From Nitrospira sp. (GTDB lineage: Bacteria; Nitrospirota; Nitrospiria; Nitrospirales; Nitrospiraceae), in assembly GCA_030123605.1 (NCBI GenBank), contig CP126123.1, forward strand, positions 2,274,001-2,338,000: a stretch of DNA of 64,000 nt. Reading direction: 5' to 3'. Numbering within the stretch: the stretch's first letter is position 1; the number at the start of each line of letters is the position of its first letter. The notes beneath the pieces were generated by a model. That model saw nothing but the letters and a program-made list of their open reading frames with translations. It did not search any database and had not been told where the DNA came from. Shown here piece after piece: positions 28,950-38,398 of the stretch. A program made the position numbers and the translations under genes.

Positions 28950-29741
28950 CTAGTGATAGCTTTCGGCATCGGAAGGAAACTTACCCTGTTCGACTTCTTC
29001 CTTGTATCGACGGAGAGCCTGCAGCGCATCAGCCTTCAGATGGGCATAGGGCTTGACGAACTTCGGCACGAATTCGTCGAAGAGCCCCAAGAGGTCGTAG
29101 AGCACCAACACCTGGCCGTCGCAATGCGGGCCGGCGCCGATGCCGATCGTGGGAATCGCGATGGTCTCGGTCACGGACTTCGCCAACCCCGAGGGAATCG
29201 CCTCCAGCACGATCGCCACGGCACCCGCCGCTTCAAGCGCCTGAGCATCCTCGAGTAGTTGCTGCGCCCGGTCCTTCCCCTTCCCTTGAACCCTGTATCC
29301 GCCGTATTGATGGACGGATTGCGGCGTCATCCCCAAGTGGCCCACAACGGGAATGCCGATCTTGGCCATCGCCTCCACGCGATGGACCACCGCTGCTCCG
29401 CCTTCCAGTTTCACTGCAGTCGCACCGGCTTGGAGAAACCGCCCGGCATTCCGCAAGGCATCGTCCATAGAAGCCTGGTACGACATGAAGGGCAGATCCC
29501 CGATGACCAGAGACCGGTGAGCCGTCCCGGCCACCAGTTTGGTGTGATAGATCATCTCGTCCATCGTGACCGACAGGGTGTTGGTCTTGCCCTGCACCAC
29601 CACCCCCAGCGAGTCTCCCACCAGTATGACGTCGATCCCCGCCTGTTCAACGATACGGGCAAACAGCGCGTCGTAGGCTGTAACCACGATGATCTTCCGC
29701 TTGTCGCGCTTGTACTTCTGCAGGTCCGGGACGGTCATCAC
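28950..29741 (-). CDS. panB: 3-methyl-2-oxobutanoate hydroxymethyltransferase
   Basis: This 263-residue protein transfers a one-carbon unit from methylene-THF to 2-oxoisovalerate, making ketopantoate for CoA synthesis. It has VTAYDALFARIVEQAGID near residue 20, VGDSLG near residue 42 with the metal-binding Asp, KLEGG near residue 112, GHLGMTPQS near residue 135 and GIGAGPHCDGQVLVLYDLLG near residue 195. Its ATG overlaps the metF stop by four bases, so the two are co-translated. Folate chemistry links the genes of this operon (folD, metF, panB). Confidence 0.97.
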   Translation of the reverse strand: MMTVPDLQKYKRDKRKIIVVTAYDALFARIVEQAGIDVILVGDSLGVVVQGKTNTLSVTMDEMIYHTKLVAGTAHRSLVIGDLPFMSYQASMDDALRNAGRFLQAGATAVKLEGGAAVVHRVEAMAKIGIPVVGHLGMTPQSVHQYGGYRVQGKGKDRAQQLLEDAQALEAAGAVAIVLEAIPSGLAKSVTETIAIPTIGIGAGPHCDGQVLVLYDLLGLFDEFVPKFVKPYAHLKADALQALRRYKEEVEQGKFPSDAESYH

Positions 29742-30628
29742 CCCAATTCCGCCTTTGTGAGAATTTCCGGCAACCGGTCCGTCGCCTTGATCGCCATGAT
29801 GTGTACGCCGTCGCAGAAGGGGCGCACGGCCTTGATCGTTCGCACGGCGATCTCCACCCCCACATCGAGCGCATGTTTGTCGCCCGCCGCGCGCATTTCA
29901 TCGATCATCTCCTGCGGCACGCAGACGCCAGGGATGTTGGCGTTCATGAACTCCGCCATCTTGGCATTGCGCAGCAGAAGAATTCCGGCGAGGACCTTCC
30001 GCTTGAAGGGACGCACCGCCTCCATGAAGGCCTCGAACTGTTCCGAGTGATAAATCGCCTGGGTCTGGAAAAAATCGACTCCTGCCCGCACCTTGACTTC
30101 GAACTTCACCAACATCGGTCCCAGCGGGTCCGCTTCCGGCGTCACGGCGCCGCCGATCATGAAGGCGGTGGACCCGTCGAGCTTGTTGCCCGCATAGTCC
30201 TTACCGTTGTTCAACCCCGTGACCAATTGCATGACCTGGACGGAATCCAGGTCATAGACCGGCTTGGCCTCCTTGTGGTCGCCGACCGTCGGGTAATCCC
30301 CGGTCAGGCAGAGGATATTCCTGATCCCGAGCATGTGCGCGCCCATGAGATCGGATTGCATCGCGATCCGATTGCGATCCCGACAGGTCAGCTGCATCAC
30401 CGGATCATGCCCCAACTCATACAACAGGCGACAGACCGGCAACGACCCGGCCCGCACGATCGCGGCCGTATTGTCGGTGACGTTGACCCCGTGCACCCGC
30501 CCGACCAGCGTCTTGGCGCTCTCCAACACATGGGTCAGGTTCGTGCCCTTCGGCGGATTGTATTCCACCGTCACGGCAAATTGCCCCTGCGCCAATACGT
30601 CCTTGAGTCGCCGCGGCTCCCGGGTCAT
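29738..30628 (-). CDS. metF: Methylenetetrahydrofolate reductase
   Basis: This protein of about 296 residues is a TIM-barrel MTHFR that converts methylene-THF to methyl-THF. It contains VTVEYNPPKG near residue 20 with the conserved Glu, LTCRDRN near residue 80, NILCLTGDYP near residue 105, VDFFQTQAIY near residue 180 and GILLLRNAKMAEFMN. AGGAG precedes the second Met codon, which I take as the start (30628); a TTG directly before it is the alternative. It lacks the long C-terminal domain of larger MTHFRs; a separate MTHFR_C-like protein is encoded at 27002. Confidence 0.94.
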   Translation of the reverse strand: MTREPRRLKDVLAQGQFAVTVEYNPPKGTNLTHVLESAKTLVGRVHGVNVTDNTAAIVRAGSLPVCRLLYELGHDPVMQLTCRDRNRIAMQSDLMGAHMLGIRNILCLTGDYPTVGDHKEAKPVYDLDSVQVMQLVTGLNNGKDYAGNKLDGSTAFMIGGAVTPEADPLGPMLVKFEVKVRAGVDFFQTQAIYHSEQFEAFMEAVRPFKRKVLAGILLLRNAKMAEFMNANIPGVCVPQEMIDEMRAAGDKHALDVGVEIAVRTIKAVRPFCDGVHIMAIKATDRLPEILTKAELG

Positions 30629-30661
30629 CAAAATCTCCTACGCATGTTTGATGCTCTCTCC

Positions 30662-31522
30662 CTATTTCATCCCAGCCATTCTCTTAGCAGATTCAACGGT
30701 ATTGTCGAGCAACATCGCAATCGTCATCGGACCGACTCCACCGGGAACCGGACTGATCCAGCCAGCCTTCTGGCTGACCGCTTCGAAATCCACATCGCCG
30801 ACCACCTTGCCGTCCGGGAGACGATTGGTGCCCACGTCGATCACCACAGCCCCTTCGCGCACCATGTCGGCCGTGACGAATTTCGCCTTACCGATCGCCA
30901 CCAACAACAGCTCGGCCTCGCGGCAGACCGCCGGCAAGTCCTTCGTCTTCGAATGGCAGATCGTCACGGTGGCATTGCGCTGGAGCAACATCAACGCAAG
31001 AGGCTTTCCGACGATATTGCTGCGTCCCAGGACGACCGCCCGCTTACCCTCGATCGACAGGCCGGTCGACTCGATCATCTTGATGACCCCTTTGGGAGTG
31101 CAGGCTTCAAAGATGGGACTGCCTTCCACGAGGCGGCCGAAGTTGTAGGGGTGGAATCCATCGGCGTCTTTCTGAGCGGACACCGCATCAAGAATGACTT
31201 TGCTGTCGATGTGCTTGGGAAGCGGCAACTGGACGAGAATGCCGTGGATCTTCGGATCGGCATTCTTCTGCGAAATCAACGTCAACAGCTCAGCCTGGGT
31301 CGTGGCGGCGGGCAGTTTCGAATCGTCGATGTAGATCCCCGCCGCATCGCAGGCCTTTTGTTTGCTTTTGACATACAGATGGGAGGCGGGGTCGTCGCCC
31401 ACCAAGATGGTGGCCAACCCCGGCTTCATGCCCGTTTGAGCCAACACTGCCGCGGACTCTTTGGCAAGCCCTTCGCGAACCTGTTGAGCCAATACCTTCC
31501 CATCGATGATTCGTGCGGTCAC
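30662..31522 (-). CDS. folD: Methylenetetrahydrofolate dehydrogenase / methenyl-THF cyclohydrolase
   Basis: This 286-residue bifunctional enzyme interconverts methylene-, methenyl- and formyl-THF. It shows YVKSKQKACDAAGI near residue 50 with the catalytic Tyr/Lys, the QLPLPKHID loop near residue 100, DADGFHPYN, and the NADP-binding GRSNIVGKPLALMLL near residue 165, ending PGGVGPMTIAMLL. The start is GTG with GAGGAGG upstream. It is first in a folate operon with metF and panB. C1 units for biosynthesis could come from formate or serine. Confidence 0.96.
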   Translation of the reverse strand: MTARIIDGKVLAQQVREGLAKESAAVLAQTGMKPGLATILVGDDPASHLYVKSKQKACDAAGIYIDDSKLPAATTQAELLTLISQKNADPKIHGILVQLPLPKHIDSKVILDAVSAQKDADGFHPYNFGRLVEGSPIFEACTPKGVIKMIESTGLSIEGKRAVVLGRSNIVGKPLALMLLQRNATVTICHSKTKDLPAVCREAELLLVAIGKAKFVTADMVREGAVVIDVGTNRLPDGKVVGDVDFEAVSQKAGWISPVPGGVGPMTIAMLLDNTVESAKRMAGMK

Positions 31523-31702
31523 AATGATCCTCCTCGACTGAACATGAACGAAAAAAGTGACGGCACCATAGCAGGCAATTTTTCAACAAGTCAACGCTGG
31601 AAGGGCCGGTGAAGAGTCACCGTTTCCCGCAGCTTCCTTGACAGTCTCTGAGATCGTTGGCTACGATGCAGGATAGGATTTTCCGCACGACGCCTTTCGC
31701 TC

Positions 31703-32731
31703 ATGATTTCCAAGGCAACTTTCAACCGCCTTTTCAGTCGGACCCCGTGCCGCGGCAGCCTCGGACCGGCTTTTGCCGCGGCCGTAGGATTGTTCCTCCA
31801 TGGCTCGTTCGCCTGGGCTCTTCAGGTCAGCGGGCTGGAATCCCCGCACAGCTTTCTCGCCGATCCTGCGACCAATTCGTATTTTATCTCCAACATCAAT
31901 GGTGAGTCCGAGGCCCGTGACAACAACGGATTCATTACCAAGCTGAGCGACGATGGACGTATCACCGCGTTCAAGTTCATCGAAGGCGGTCGCGAAGACG
32001 TCACGCTCCATGCACCCAAGGGCATGGTCATAGTGGATCAGGTCCTCTATGTGACGGACTTGGATACGCTCCGCGCCTTCGACAAGACGACCGGCAAACC
32101 TCTCGCCAGCCTGGTCCTCCCACGCCAAACCACCGGCGGCAAGTCCCAATCCCTCGTCGATGTCGCCTCCGACGGCCAAGGCCATCTCTACCTGGCCGAC
32201 CAGAGCGGCAATGCGGTCTATCGCGTCACGCTCACTCCGACGTTGACCCTCTCGCCCTATGTGTCAGGCGACCGCCTGGCCGGGCCGTCTGGGGTGGCGG
32301 TACATCCCAAGACCGGTCATGTGATCGTCGTGAGTTGGGACTCCGGAAAAATTTTCGACATCACCCCCGAAGGGGCCTTGACCGAATTGGCCTCCAACGG
32401 CTTCTTCACGGCTCGCTTCCAAAACCTCAGCGGCGTGGATTTCGATCGCTGGGGCAGCATGTACGTCGCCGACGCGACGAAGGGCAAAATCTGGCGCATG
32501 ACCCCGAACCAGAAGTTTCAGGTCATCGCGGAATATCTCCCCTCGCCCACGGATCTTGGCATCGACCGCGTGAACCACCTGATTCTCGTTCCCTATCAGG
32601 AGTCGAACGCCGCCGAAGTCAACGGCCTCGAATCTCCCATCGTCTCATCGGGGGATCGGGCGAAACGCACGCTGGCGGACTATGGGTTCGTCGAACCACC
32701 GAAATCGGGGAAAGAAGGACCTCCTCGCTAA
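31703..32731 (+). CDS. Exported NHL/SMP-30-like beta-propeller protein
   Basis: This 342-residue protein has an N-terminal hydrophobic signal segment (about residues 18-40, ending SFAWA) and then a repeated propeller pattern: FISNINGE, VLYVTDLDTLRAF, GHLYLADQSGNAVYRV, PSGVAVHPKTGHVIVVSWDSGKIF, GSMYVADATKGKIWRM. Each of these is a blade-like strand group of the NHL or gluconolactonase type. It probably acts in the periplasm as a binding or lactonase-like protein. The stop overlaps the next start (TAATG), so the two proteins are made together. Confidence 0.75.
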   Translation: MISKATFNRLFSRTPCRGSLGPAFAAAVGLFLHGSFAWALQVSGLESPHSFLADPATNSYFISNINGESEARDNNGFITKLSDDGRITAFKFIEGGREDVTLHAPKGMVIVDQVLYVTDLDTLRAFDKTTGKPLASLVLPRQTTGGKSQSLVDVASDGQGHLYLADQSGNAVYRVTLTPTLTLSPYVSGDRLAGPSGVAVHPKTGHVIVVSWDSGKIFDITPEGALTELASNGFFTARFQNLSGVDFDRWGSMYVADATKGKIWRMTPNQKFQVIAEYLPSPTDLGIDRVNHLILVPYQESNAAEVNGLESPIVSSGDRAKRTLADYGFVEPPKSGKEGPPR

Positions 32732-33429
32732 TGAGTCGATGTGTGTATTGTGAGCAGCGCAAGGGGAAACGATCCTGCCCCGCCCTCAGCGGCCTAATCT
32801 GTAGCCCATGTTGCGGTGAGCACCGCCTGACCAGGATTTCCTGCCCGCTCGACTGCGCGTACCTCGATACCGGGAGCGACTACCAGCAGAAACGCCTCGG
32901 CGAGCAGTTCGCCCCGGTGCGGCGCGAGCTCTACCGCCAACTCAGCGTGGCCGGCGGCGAGAAGGCCGCCGCCCTCTTCAATCTCATCGAAGTCGTCACG
33001 TTCGGTTACTTCCACGACCGGCGCGACGGCCAGGACGCCGAAGTCATCGCAGCCATCCAAGCCCTTCGCCGAACCCTGAGCCCCCTGCATGTGCCGTCGG
33101 CCCCCATGCCGGTCTTTGCCGAGCGCCTCAAAAAGGAATTTGACACCTTCGCCAAACAGCAGCCCCAACAGATTGCCGACCCCGGCACAGCCCCGGAAAC
33201 TCTGGATCGAGCCTTAGCGCTGATCACGGAATTTTCCGGCCGGGACTTTCAATCACGCCGCTTCTTGAACGGCTTGATCGGCTACGTCAAGACCTTCCAT
33301 CCCGAGATCGCCGCACACCTGACCAAACAGCAAGAAGGCGGCCGTATCGTCCTGCCAGGCCAGTTAACCCCACCGCCGCAAGAGTCGCCACATGTCCATG
33401 GGCCCGGTTGCCAGCATCATCACCACTAA
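32731..33429 (+). CDS. Cys-cluster, His-tail cytoplasmic protein (possible metal-binding)
   Basis: This 232-residue protein begins with a zinc-finger-like Cys set within the first 45 residues (CVYCEQRKGKRSC, CSPCCGEHR, CPLDC). A helical middle section of about 150 residues follows, then a tail ending HVHGPGCQHHHH. The Cys set and the terminal His run both suggest metal binding, possibly Zn or Ni. There is no signal peptide, while the gene before it encodes an exported propeller protein. I do not recognise a characterised family. Confidence 0.65.
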   Translation: MSRCVYCEQRKGKRSCPALSGLICSPCCGEHRLTRISCPLDCAYLDTGSDYQQKRLGEQFAPVRRELYRQLSVAGGEKAAALFNLIEVVTFGYFHDRRDGQDAEVIAAIQALRRTLSPLHVPSAPMPVFAERLKKEFDTFAKQQPQQIADPGTAPETLDRALALITEFSGRDFQSRRFLNGLIGYVKTFHPEIAAHLTKQQEGGRIVLPGQLTPPPQESPHVHGPGCQHHHH

Positions 33430-33536
33430 CCCAACCCATTCCTTTCGTTCCCCTTTAGTCTCGTCCCGTTCCTGCCGATACAAACAGGCCGAGTGCTCCG
33501 TTCCGCGGTTGCTTGAAACAACGCCGATCCGTCGTC

Positions 33537-33570
33537 CCTGCCTGAGATCCATGATTCCTCGTCAGGCAGG
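33537..33570 (+). promoter_or_regulatory. Hairpin upstream of the FIST operon
   Basis: CCTGCCTGA (33537-33545) and TCAGGCAGG (33562-33570) form a perfect 9-bp stem with a 16-base loop. There is no T-run behind it, so it is more likely an operator or mRNA structure than a terminator. The FIST gene begins 32 bases later. Confidence 0.4.
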
Positions 33571-33602
33571 TCCTTGCCGACCGGCACAAGGAAGAGGTGC
33601 AG

Positions 33603-34751
33603 ATGCAATTGACGACCGCCTGTCTCGAAGCCGGCCGCCCCTGGACCCCTGCCGCACTCTCCGGACTGGACTCACCGGAGACCCTGCTGGTGCTGTTCGG
33701 CGCCTCAGGGTTGATCGACGCGCCCGATCGCATCAATCAGGTCCTCGATGCCTGCCCTCGCAGTCATGTATTGGGCTGTTCGACCGCCGGCGAAATCCAC
33801 GGCAGCGAGGTTTCGGATGAGAGCCTCGTGATCGCCGCCCTACGGTTTGAAAACACCCGCGTCCAGACGGCGCAGGTCGCCGTTCATTCCCCCAAGGATT
33901 CCTACGCCGCGGGAGCATCGATCGCGGCACAACTCAATGCCCCCGCGCTTCGTGGAATCCTGGTGCTCTCGGATGGGCTGCGCGTCAACGGCAGCGAGTT
34001 GGTCAAGGGCTTGAATGACGGCCTCGGAGGAACCGTCATCGTCACCGGCGGCTTGGCCGGCGACGGAACCAGTTTCAAACGGACGTGGGTGATCACAGAA
34101 CGAACGCCACAGAGCGGCTATGTCACCGCCGTGGGCCTCTATGGAGACCACGTCCGGATCGGACAGGGGTCGAAAGGCGGATGGGATCAGTTCGGCCCTA
34201 CGCGATTGGTCACAAAATCAGACGGTAATGTCCTCTACGAACTGGACGGACGCCCCGCACTGCAGTTGTATAAGGATTACCTGGGCGACCGCGCAACCGG
34301 CCTTCCCGCCACAGGCCTGCTTTTCCCCCTCGCCCTCAGAGGTTCATGGTCGAACGGCAAGAGTCTCGTCCGCACCGTCTTGGCCATCGACGAAGCGACT
34401 CAATCCATGACTTTCGCGGGGGACATTCCGCAAGGGGCGTTTGCTCAACTGATGCGCGCCGACTTCGATCGGTTGATTCAAGGAGCGTCCGACGCGGCAG
34501 AGCTCACGGTGCACGGCTTCCACAGTTCCCACCCTGCCCTCCCCACCCTCTCCATTGCCATCAGCTGCGTCGGACGGCGACTGGTTTTGGGAGAACGGAC
34601 GGAGGAGGAAACAGAGGCGACGCTCGACATCCTTCCGCAAGGCAGCCGGCAAGTCGGATTCTATTCCTACGGCGAGATTTCTTCCTGTGCCTGCGGCGTC
34701 TGCGACCTCCACAACCAAACGATGACGCTCACCACCATCACCGAAGCGTAA
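33603..34751 (+). CDS. FIST-domain sensor protein
   Basis: This 382-residue protein has the FIST N domain (residues about 25-220: LLVLFGASG, VLGCSTAGEIHGSEVSDESLVIAALRF, GGLAGDGTSF) and FIST C domain (about 230-380: LYKDYLG, LLFPLALRG, FYSYGEI and the terminal LHNQTMTLT). FIST proteins are cytoplasmic sensory modules. Some, called NosP, bind haem and sense nitric oxide next to a histidine kinase. A Cys group CACGVC sits near residue 368. I start at the ATG at 33603 because GAAGAGG precedes it. The next gene, 5 bases on, is a hybrid kinase. Confidence 0.88.
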   Translation: MQLTTACLEAGRPWTPAALSGLDSPETLLVLFGASGLIDAPDRINQVLDACPRSHVLGCSTAGEIHGSEVSDESLVIAALRFENTRVQTAQVAVHSPKDSYAAGASIAAQLNAPALRGILVLSDGLRVNGSELVKGLNDGLGGTVIVTGGLAGDGTSFKRTWVITERTPQSGYVTAVGLYGDHVRIGQGSKGGWDQFGPTRLVTKSDGNVLYELDGRPALQLYKDYLGDRATGLPATGLLFPLALRGSWSNGKSLVRTVLAIDEATQSMTFAGDIPQGAFAQLMRADFDRLIQGASDAAELTVHGFHSSHPALPTLSIAISCVGRRLVLGERTEEETEATLDILPQGSRQVGFYSYGEISSCACGVCDLHNQTMTLTTITEA

Positions 34752-34756
34752 TTTCG

Positions 34757-37700
34757 ATGCATCCGTTGCTGGCACGACAACTCAAGCGCCTTGGCCTGGA
34801 GATCACCACGGTTCCCCAATCCCCCGACGCGTGGCAGAAGCTGCTGGAACGGGTGAACCGAAGTTATGTCGAGGCCGACCAGGGGCGCGAACTCTTAGAA
34901 CGCTCGCTGGCGCTCTCCTCAAAGGAGATGCAGGACCTGAACGAGCAGGTACGCCGTACCTCCGAGAACCGGCTCACCGAGGAACGCGACAGACTGCAGA
35001 CGGTCCTCCGTTCCATCGGCGACGGACTCTGCGTCGTCGATCAAGACTGGAGCATTCTCCTCCTCAATCCGGAGGGCCAGCGCCTCTGGGGCCATACCGA
35101 ACCGGAGGTCATCGGCCGATCGCTGCCTGAGGTGGTGTCGTTGTCCTCTCGCAAGGGCCTCACGGAACCCATCTTCACCCAGATCCTGCTGGAGGAAACC
35201 GCTCGTGGGGAGATCATCCGGACCGATGACGGACTGCTGACCTTGGCGACCGGGCGTTCGTTTCCGGTTTCCTATGTGCTGGCTCCGATCGTTCGGGAAG
35301 ATCATGTCGCCGGCGCCGTGCTGGTATTCCGCGACATCACCGACCGTAAACAGGCGGAGGACTTCCGCCGTCATACCGAGGACCTGTTACGGCGGCAGCA
35401 AACGGCGCTTCTCAACCTGGCAAACAGCACCGTCATCCAAAGCGGTCTGCTGGAACCGGCGCTGAAAGAAATTACGCGCACCATTACCATGACCCTGGGC
35501 GTGAACCGAGCCAGCGTCTGGTTGTTGACCGAAGACCGCTGCGCCTTACAATGTAAAGACCTCTACGAAACCGCTACCGGCACCCACTCCTCTGGTATGG
35601 AACTCCAGGCAGCCGCGGTTCCCACTTATTTCCGGGAGCTTCTCTCCGAACGCATCATCGATGCTGCTGACGCCGTCACCGACCCCCGCACATCCGAATT
35701 CGCCGCCCCCTACCTCCTTCCCCGCGGTATCCGCGCCATACTGGACATCCCGATTCGCTTCAAGGGGAAGCTCGTCGGCGTGCTCTGCAATGAACATGTC
35801 GGCGCACCCCGCCCCTGGCTGTTGGAAGAACAGCAGTTCGGCCATGCGATCGCGTCCGTGATTTCCCTAGCCCTGGAAGCAGCCGAGCGCCTCCAGGCCG
35901 AACGAGCCCTGCGCAAAAGCGAGGGCCGGACCAGGCTGATCATCGACACCTCACTGGGTGCGGTCATCGGCATGGATGACAGGGGCTCTATTATCGACTG
36001 GAATGCGCAGGCCGAAGAGATGTTCGGATGGAAACGCCATGAAGCGATCGGCCGCGCGATGGTCGACACCATCGTTCCAGCCGCCTACCGTGAGGCTCAC
36101 CAGCACGGACTTGAGCGGTTCCTCCGAACCGGTGAAGGCCCGTTCTTGAACAAACGGATCGAAATCACGGCGCTGCGACGCGACGGCTCGGAATTTCCGA
36201 TCGAGTTGGCCATCACCCCACTGTGCCTCGAAAACGCCTACACCTTTACGGCCTTCATGGTGGACATTACGGAACGGAAACGGGCGGAAGTCGCCCTCCG
36301 GACGAGCGAAGAACGTTTGGCGATGACCGTGGAAAACTCGCACATCGGCATCTGGGACTGGAATCTCTCGACGAATGTGACCCATTTTTCGCCGCAATGG
36401 AAGCAGCATCTCGGACATGACGATTCCACCCTGGGCAGTGATTTCGAAACATGGCGATCACGGATCCACGAGGACGATCTGCCACTGGCCCTTGAAACCG
36501 TCCGGGCCTGCCTCGACGGCACGATCCACCAGTTCGAGCTCGAGCACCGCCTCCGACATCGGGATGGTTCCTACCGTTGGATCTTGTCCCGCGGCAGTCT
36601 CATTCGAGACGTTTACGGTGTGGCGGCGCGCATGGTCGGGATTCACCTTGACATCACCGACCGGAAACGCATCGAGGAGGAGCTCCGTGCTGCCAAGGAA
36701 GCAGCCGAAGCCGCCAACAAGGCCAAGAGCGAGTTTTTGGCGAACATGAGCCATGAGATTCGCACTCCGATGAACGGCGTCCTGGGCACGGCGGAATTGC
36801 TCCTTCACAGCGACCTGTCGGACAAGCAACGACGCCTCGCCTCGACCGTTCATCGCTCCGGCCGAACCCTGCTGACGATCATCAACGACATTCTCGACTT
36901 TTCAAAAATCGAAGCGGGAAAACTTGAATTGGAATCCGTCGATTTCGACCTGTCGCACATCCTGTCGGAATCGATGGAACTGTTTCATGAAGCGGCCCAA
37001 CGAAAAAATATTCTTCTGGGCCAGCAGGTGGGCGAAGGAGTCCCCTTCTATCTCACAGGCGATCCCGTCCGGCTGCGTCAAATCGTCCTGAATCTTCTGA
37101 GTAATGCGATTAAATTCACCGAGAGAGGCGGCGTCTCTCTGACCACGGAGTTGCTGTCCGAAACGGACACCGATGTGCGGCTGCGGTTCTCCGTGACGGA
37201 CAGCGGCATCGGCATCGCGCCGGCGGCCAAGACCCGCATCTTCGAAGCGTTTTCACAGGCGGACGGCTCGACGACCAGACGTTACGGCGGGACCGGTCTC
37301 GGCCTGTCGATCGCCAAGCGGCTGGTCGGGCTCATGGATGGAACCATCACGGCAGAGAGTACGCCAGGGGTCGGTTCGACCTTCGCCTTTACGGTCCGTC
37401 TCGGTCGCCGGATTCCCGGCACTCCTGCTCCCAAGGGATTGACGAGTCCCATGAAATTTCCTGACGGACATCTCCTATCAGGACAGCGCATGGAGCCCTA
37501 TCTCGACGCCCTACCACCGATTCCGTCCGAGGCACCGATCGCAAGTCCTGCGGGTCGCATTCTGCTGGCCGAGGACAATCCCGTCAACCGTGAGGTCGCC
37601 GTCGGGATGTTGGAGTTACTCGGATACGAGGTCGAAGTGGCGGACAATGGTCGGGAAGCCGTGATGGTCGCCGATCGAGGGAAGGTGGACATGATCCTGA

Positions 37701-38398
37701 TGGACTGTCAGATGCCTGAAATGGATGGACTGACGGCGGCCGGAGAAATTCGTCGTCGTGAAGCGGCGGACGAACGACGCCGGCTGCCCATCATCGCCTT
37801 GACGGCCCATGCCATGCAGGGGGACCGGGAGCACTGTCTCGCAGCCGGCATGGATGATTACCTGACCAAACCCTTTACCCAGATGCAATTGCGGGAGATC
37901 CTGCTCAAATGGGCGACGATGAAGGCCTCTCCTTCCCGGACGACATCGGAGGACGGCACCTCAGCCTCAGGTACAACGTTGCCTCTTGATTCCGGCCGGC
38001 AGGCGGTTCAGCCCAAAACTGAACCCATCGTCGTTCCTTCCGACATGGACCTGAAGGCCCTGGACGGCATCCGCGCGTTACAGCGGCCCAACCGGCCGGA
38101 TGTGCTGGCGTCGGTCCTTCGCAAATATTTGGATCACTCCCGGGACAGCGTGGACGCCCTGCAGGATGCCGTCCGATCGAACGATGCCGCTGCCCTTCAA
38201 GCGATCGCCCATCGGCTCAAATCGAGCAGTGCGCAACTCGGGGCGATGGCTCTGGCCGCTCGATGCAAGGAGTTGGAAATGATGGGGGCCCAAAAAAATT
38301 TGATCGATGCCGACCGCATCCTCGCGCAATTGCACACCGACTATCTCGCCGCCTGTGCGGTCTTCCGCGGCGAAATGGCCAAGGGAGAACAGCCATGA
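34757..38398 (+). CDS. Hybrid sensor histidine kinase (PAS-GAF-PAS-PAS-HK-REC-HPt)
   Basis: This 1213-residue soluble protein has no membrane segments. Domains in order: a helical N terminus; PAS about 80-200; GAF about 225-375; PAS about 385-505; PAS about 515-640; HisKA with [10 protein letters not shown] (His near 666); HATPase with NLLSNAIKF and [12 protein letters not shown]; receiver about 930-1050 ([11 protein letters not shown], Asp in [11 protein letters not shown] near 982); HPt with [11 protein letters not shown] (His near 1151). It can run a full internal phosphorelay and pass phosphate to another receiver, plausibly that of the next protein. The real start is the ATG at 34757, just after the FIST gene. 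Confidence 0.93.
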   Translation: MHPLLARQLKRLGLEITTVPQSPDAWQKLLERVNRSYVEADQGRELLERSLALSSKEMQDLNEQVRRTSENRLTEERDRLQTVLRSIGDGLCVVDQDWSILLLNPEGQRLWGHTEPEVIGRSLPEVVSLSSRKGLTEPIFTQILLEETARGEIIRTDDGLLTLATGRSFPVSYVLAPIVREDHVAGAVLVFRDITDRKQAEDFRRHTEDLLRRQQTALLNLANSTVIQSGLLEPALKEITRTITMTLGVNRASVWLLTEDRCALQCKDLYETATGTHSSGMELQAAAVPTYFRELLSERIIDAADAVTDPRTSEFAAPYLLPRGIRAILDIPIRFKGKLVGVLCNEHVGAPRPWLLEEQQFGHAIASVISLALEAAERLQAERALRKSEGRTRLIIDTSLGAVIGMDDRGSIIDWNAQAEEMFGWKRHEAIGRAMVDTIVPAAYREAHQHGLERFLRTGEGPFLNKRIEITALRRDGSEFPIELAITPLCLENAYTFTAFMVDITERKRAEVALRTSEERLAMTVENSHIGIWDWNLSTNVTHFSPQWKQHLGHDDSTLGSDFETWRSRIHEDDLPLALETVRACLDGTIHQFELEHRLRHRDGSYRWILSRGSLIRDVYGVAARMVGIHLDITDRKRIEEELRAAKEAAEAANKAKSEFLANMSHEIRTPMNGVLGTAELLLHSDLSDKQRRLASTVHRSGRTLLTIINDILDFSKIEAGKLELESVDFDLSHILSESMELFHEAAQRKNILLGQQVGEGVPFYLTGDPVRLRQIVLNLLSNAIKFTERGGVSLTTELLSETDTDVRLRFSVTDSGIGIAPAAKTRIFEAFSQADGSTTRRYGGTGLGLSIAKRLVGLMDGTITAESTPGVGSTFAFTVRLGRRIPGTPAPKGLTSPMKFPDGHLLSGQRMEPYLDALPPIPSEAPIASPAGRILLAEDNPVNREVAVGMLELLGYEVEVADNGREAVMVADRGKVDMILMDCQMPEMDGLTAAGEIRRREAADERRRLPIIALTAHAMQGDREHCLAAGMDDYLTKPFTQMQLREILLKWATMKASPSRTTSEDGTSASGTTLPLDSGRQAVQPKTEPIVVPSDMDLKALDGIRALQRPNRPDVLASVLRKYLDHSRDSVDALQDAVRSNDAAALQAIAHRLKSSSAQLGAMALAARCKELEMMGAQKNLIDADRILAQLHTDYLAACAVFRGEMAKGEQP

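Noticed and set aside
29801-31612. 603-codon plus-strand frame opposite metF and folD
   Set aside because: Antisense shadow of two clear genes; the sequence has the His/Arg-rich look of reversed coding DNA.
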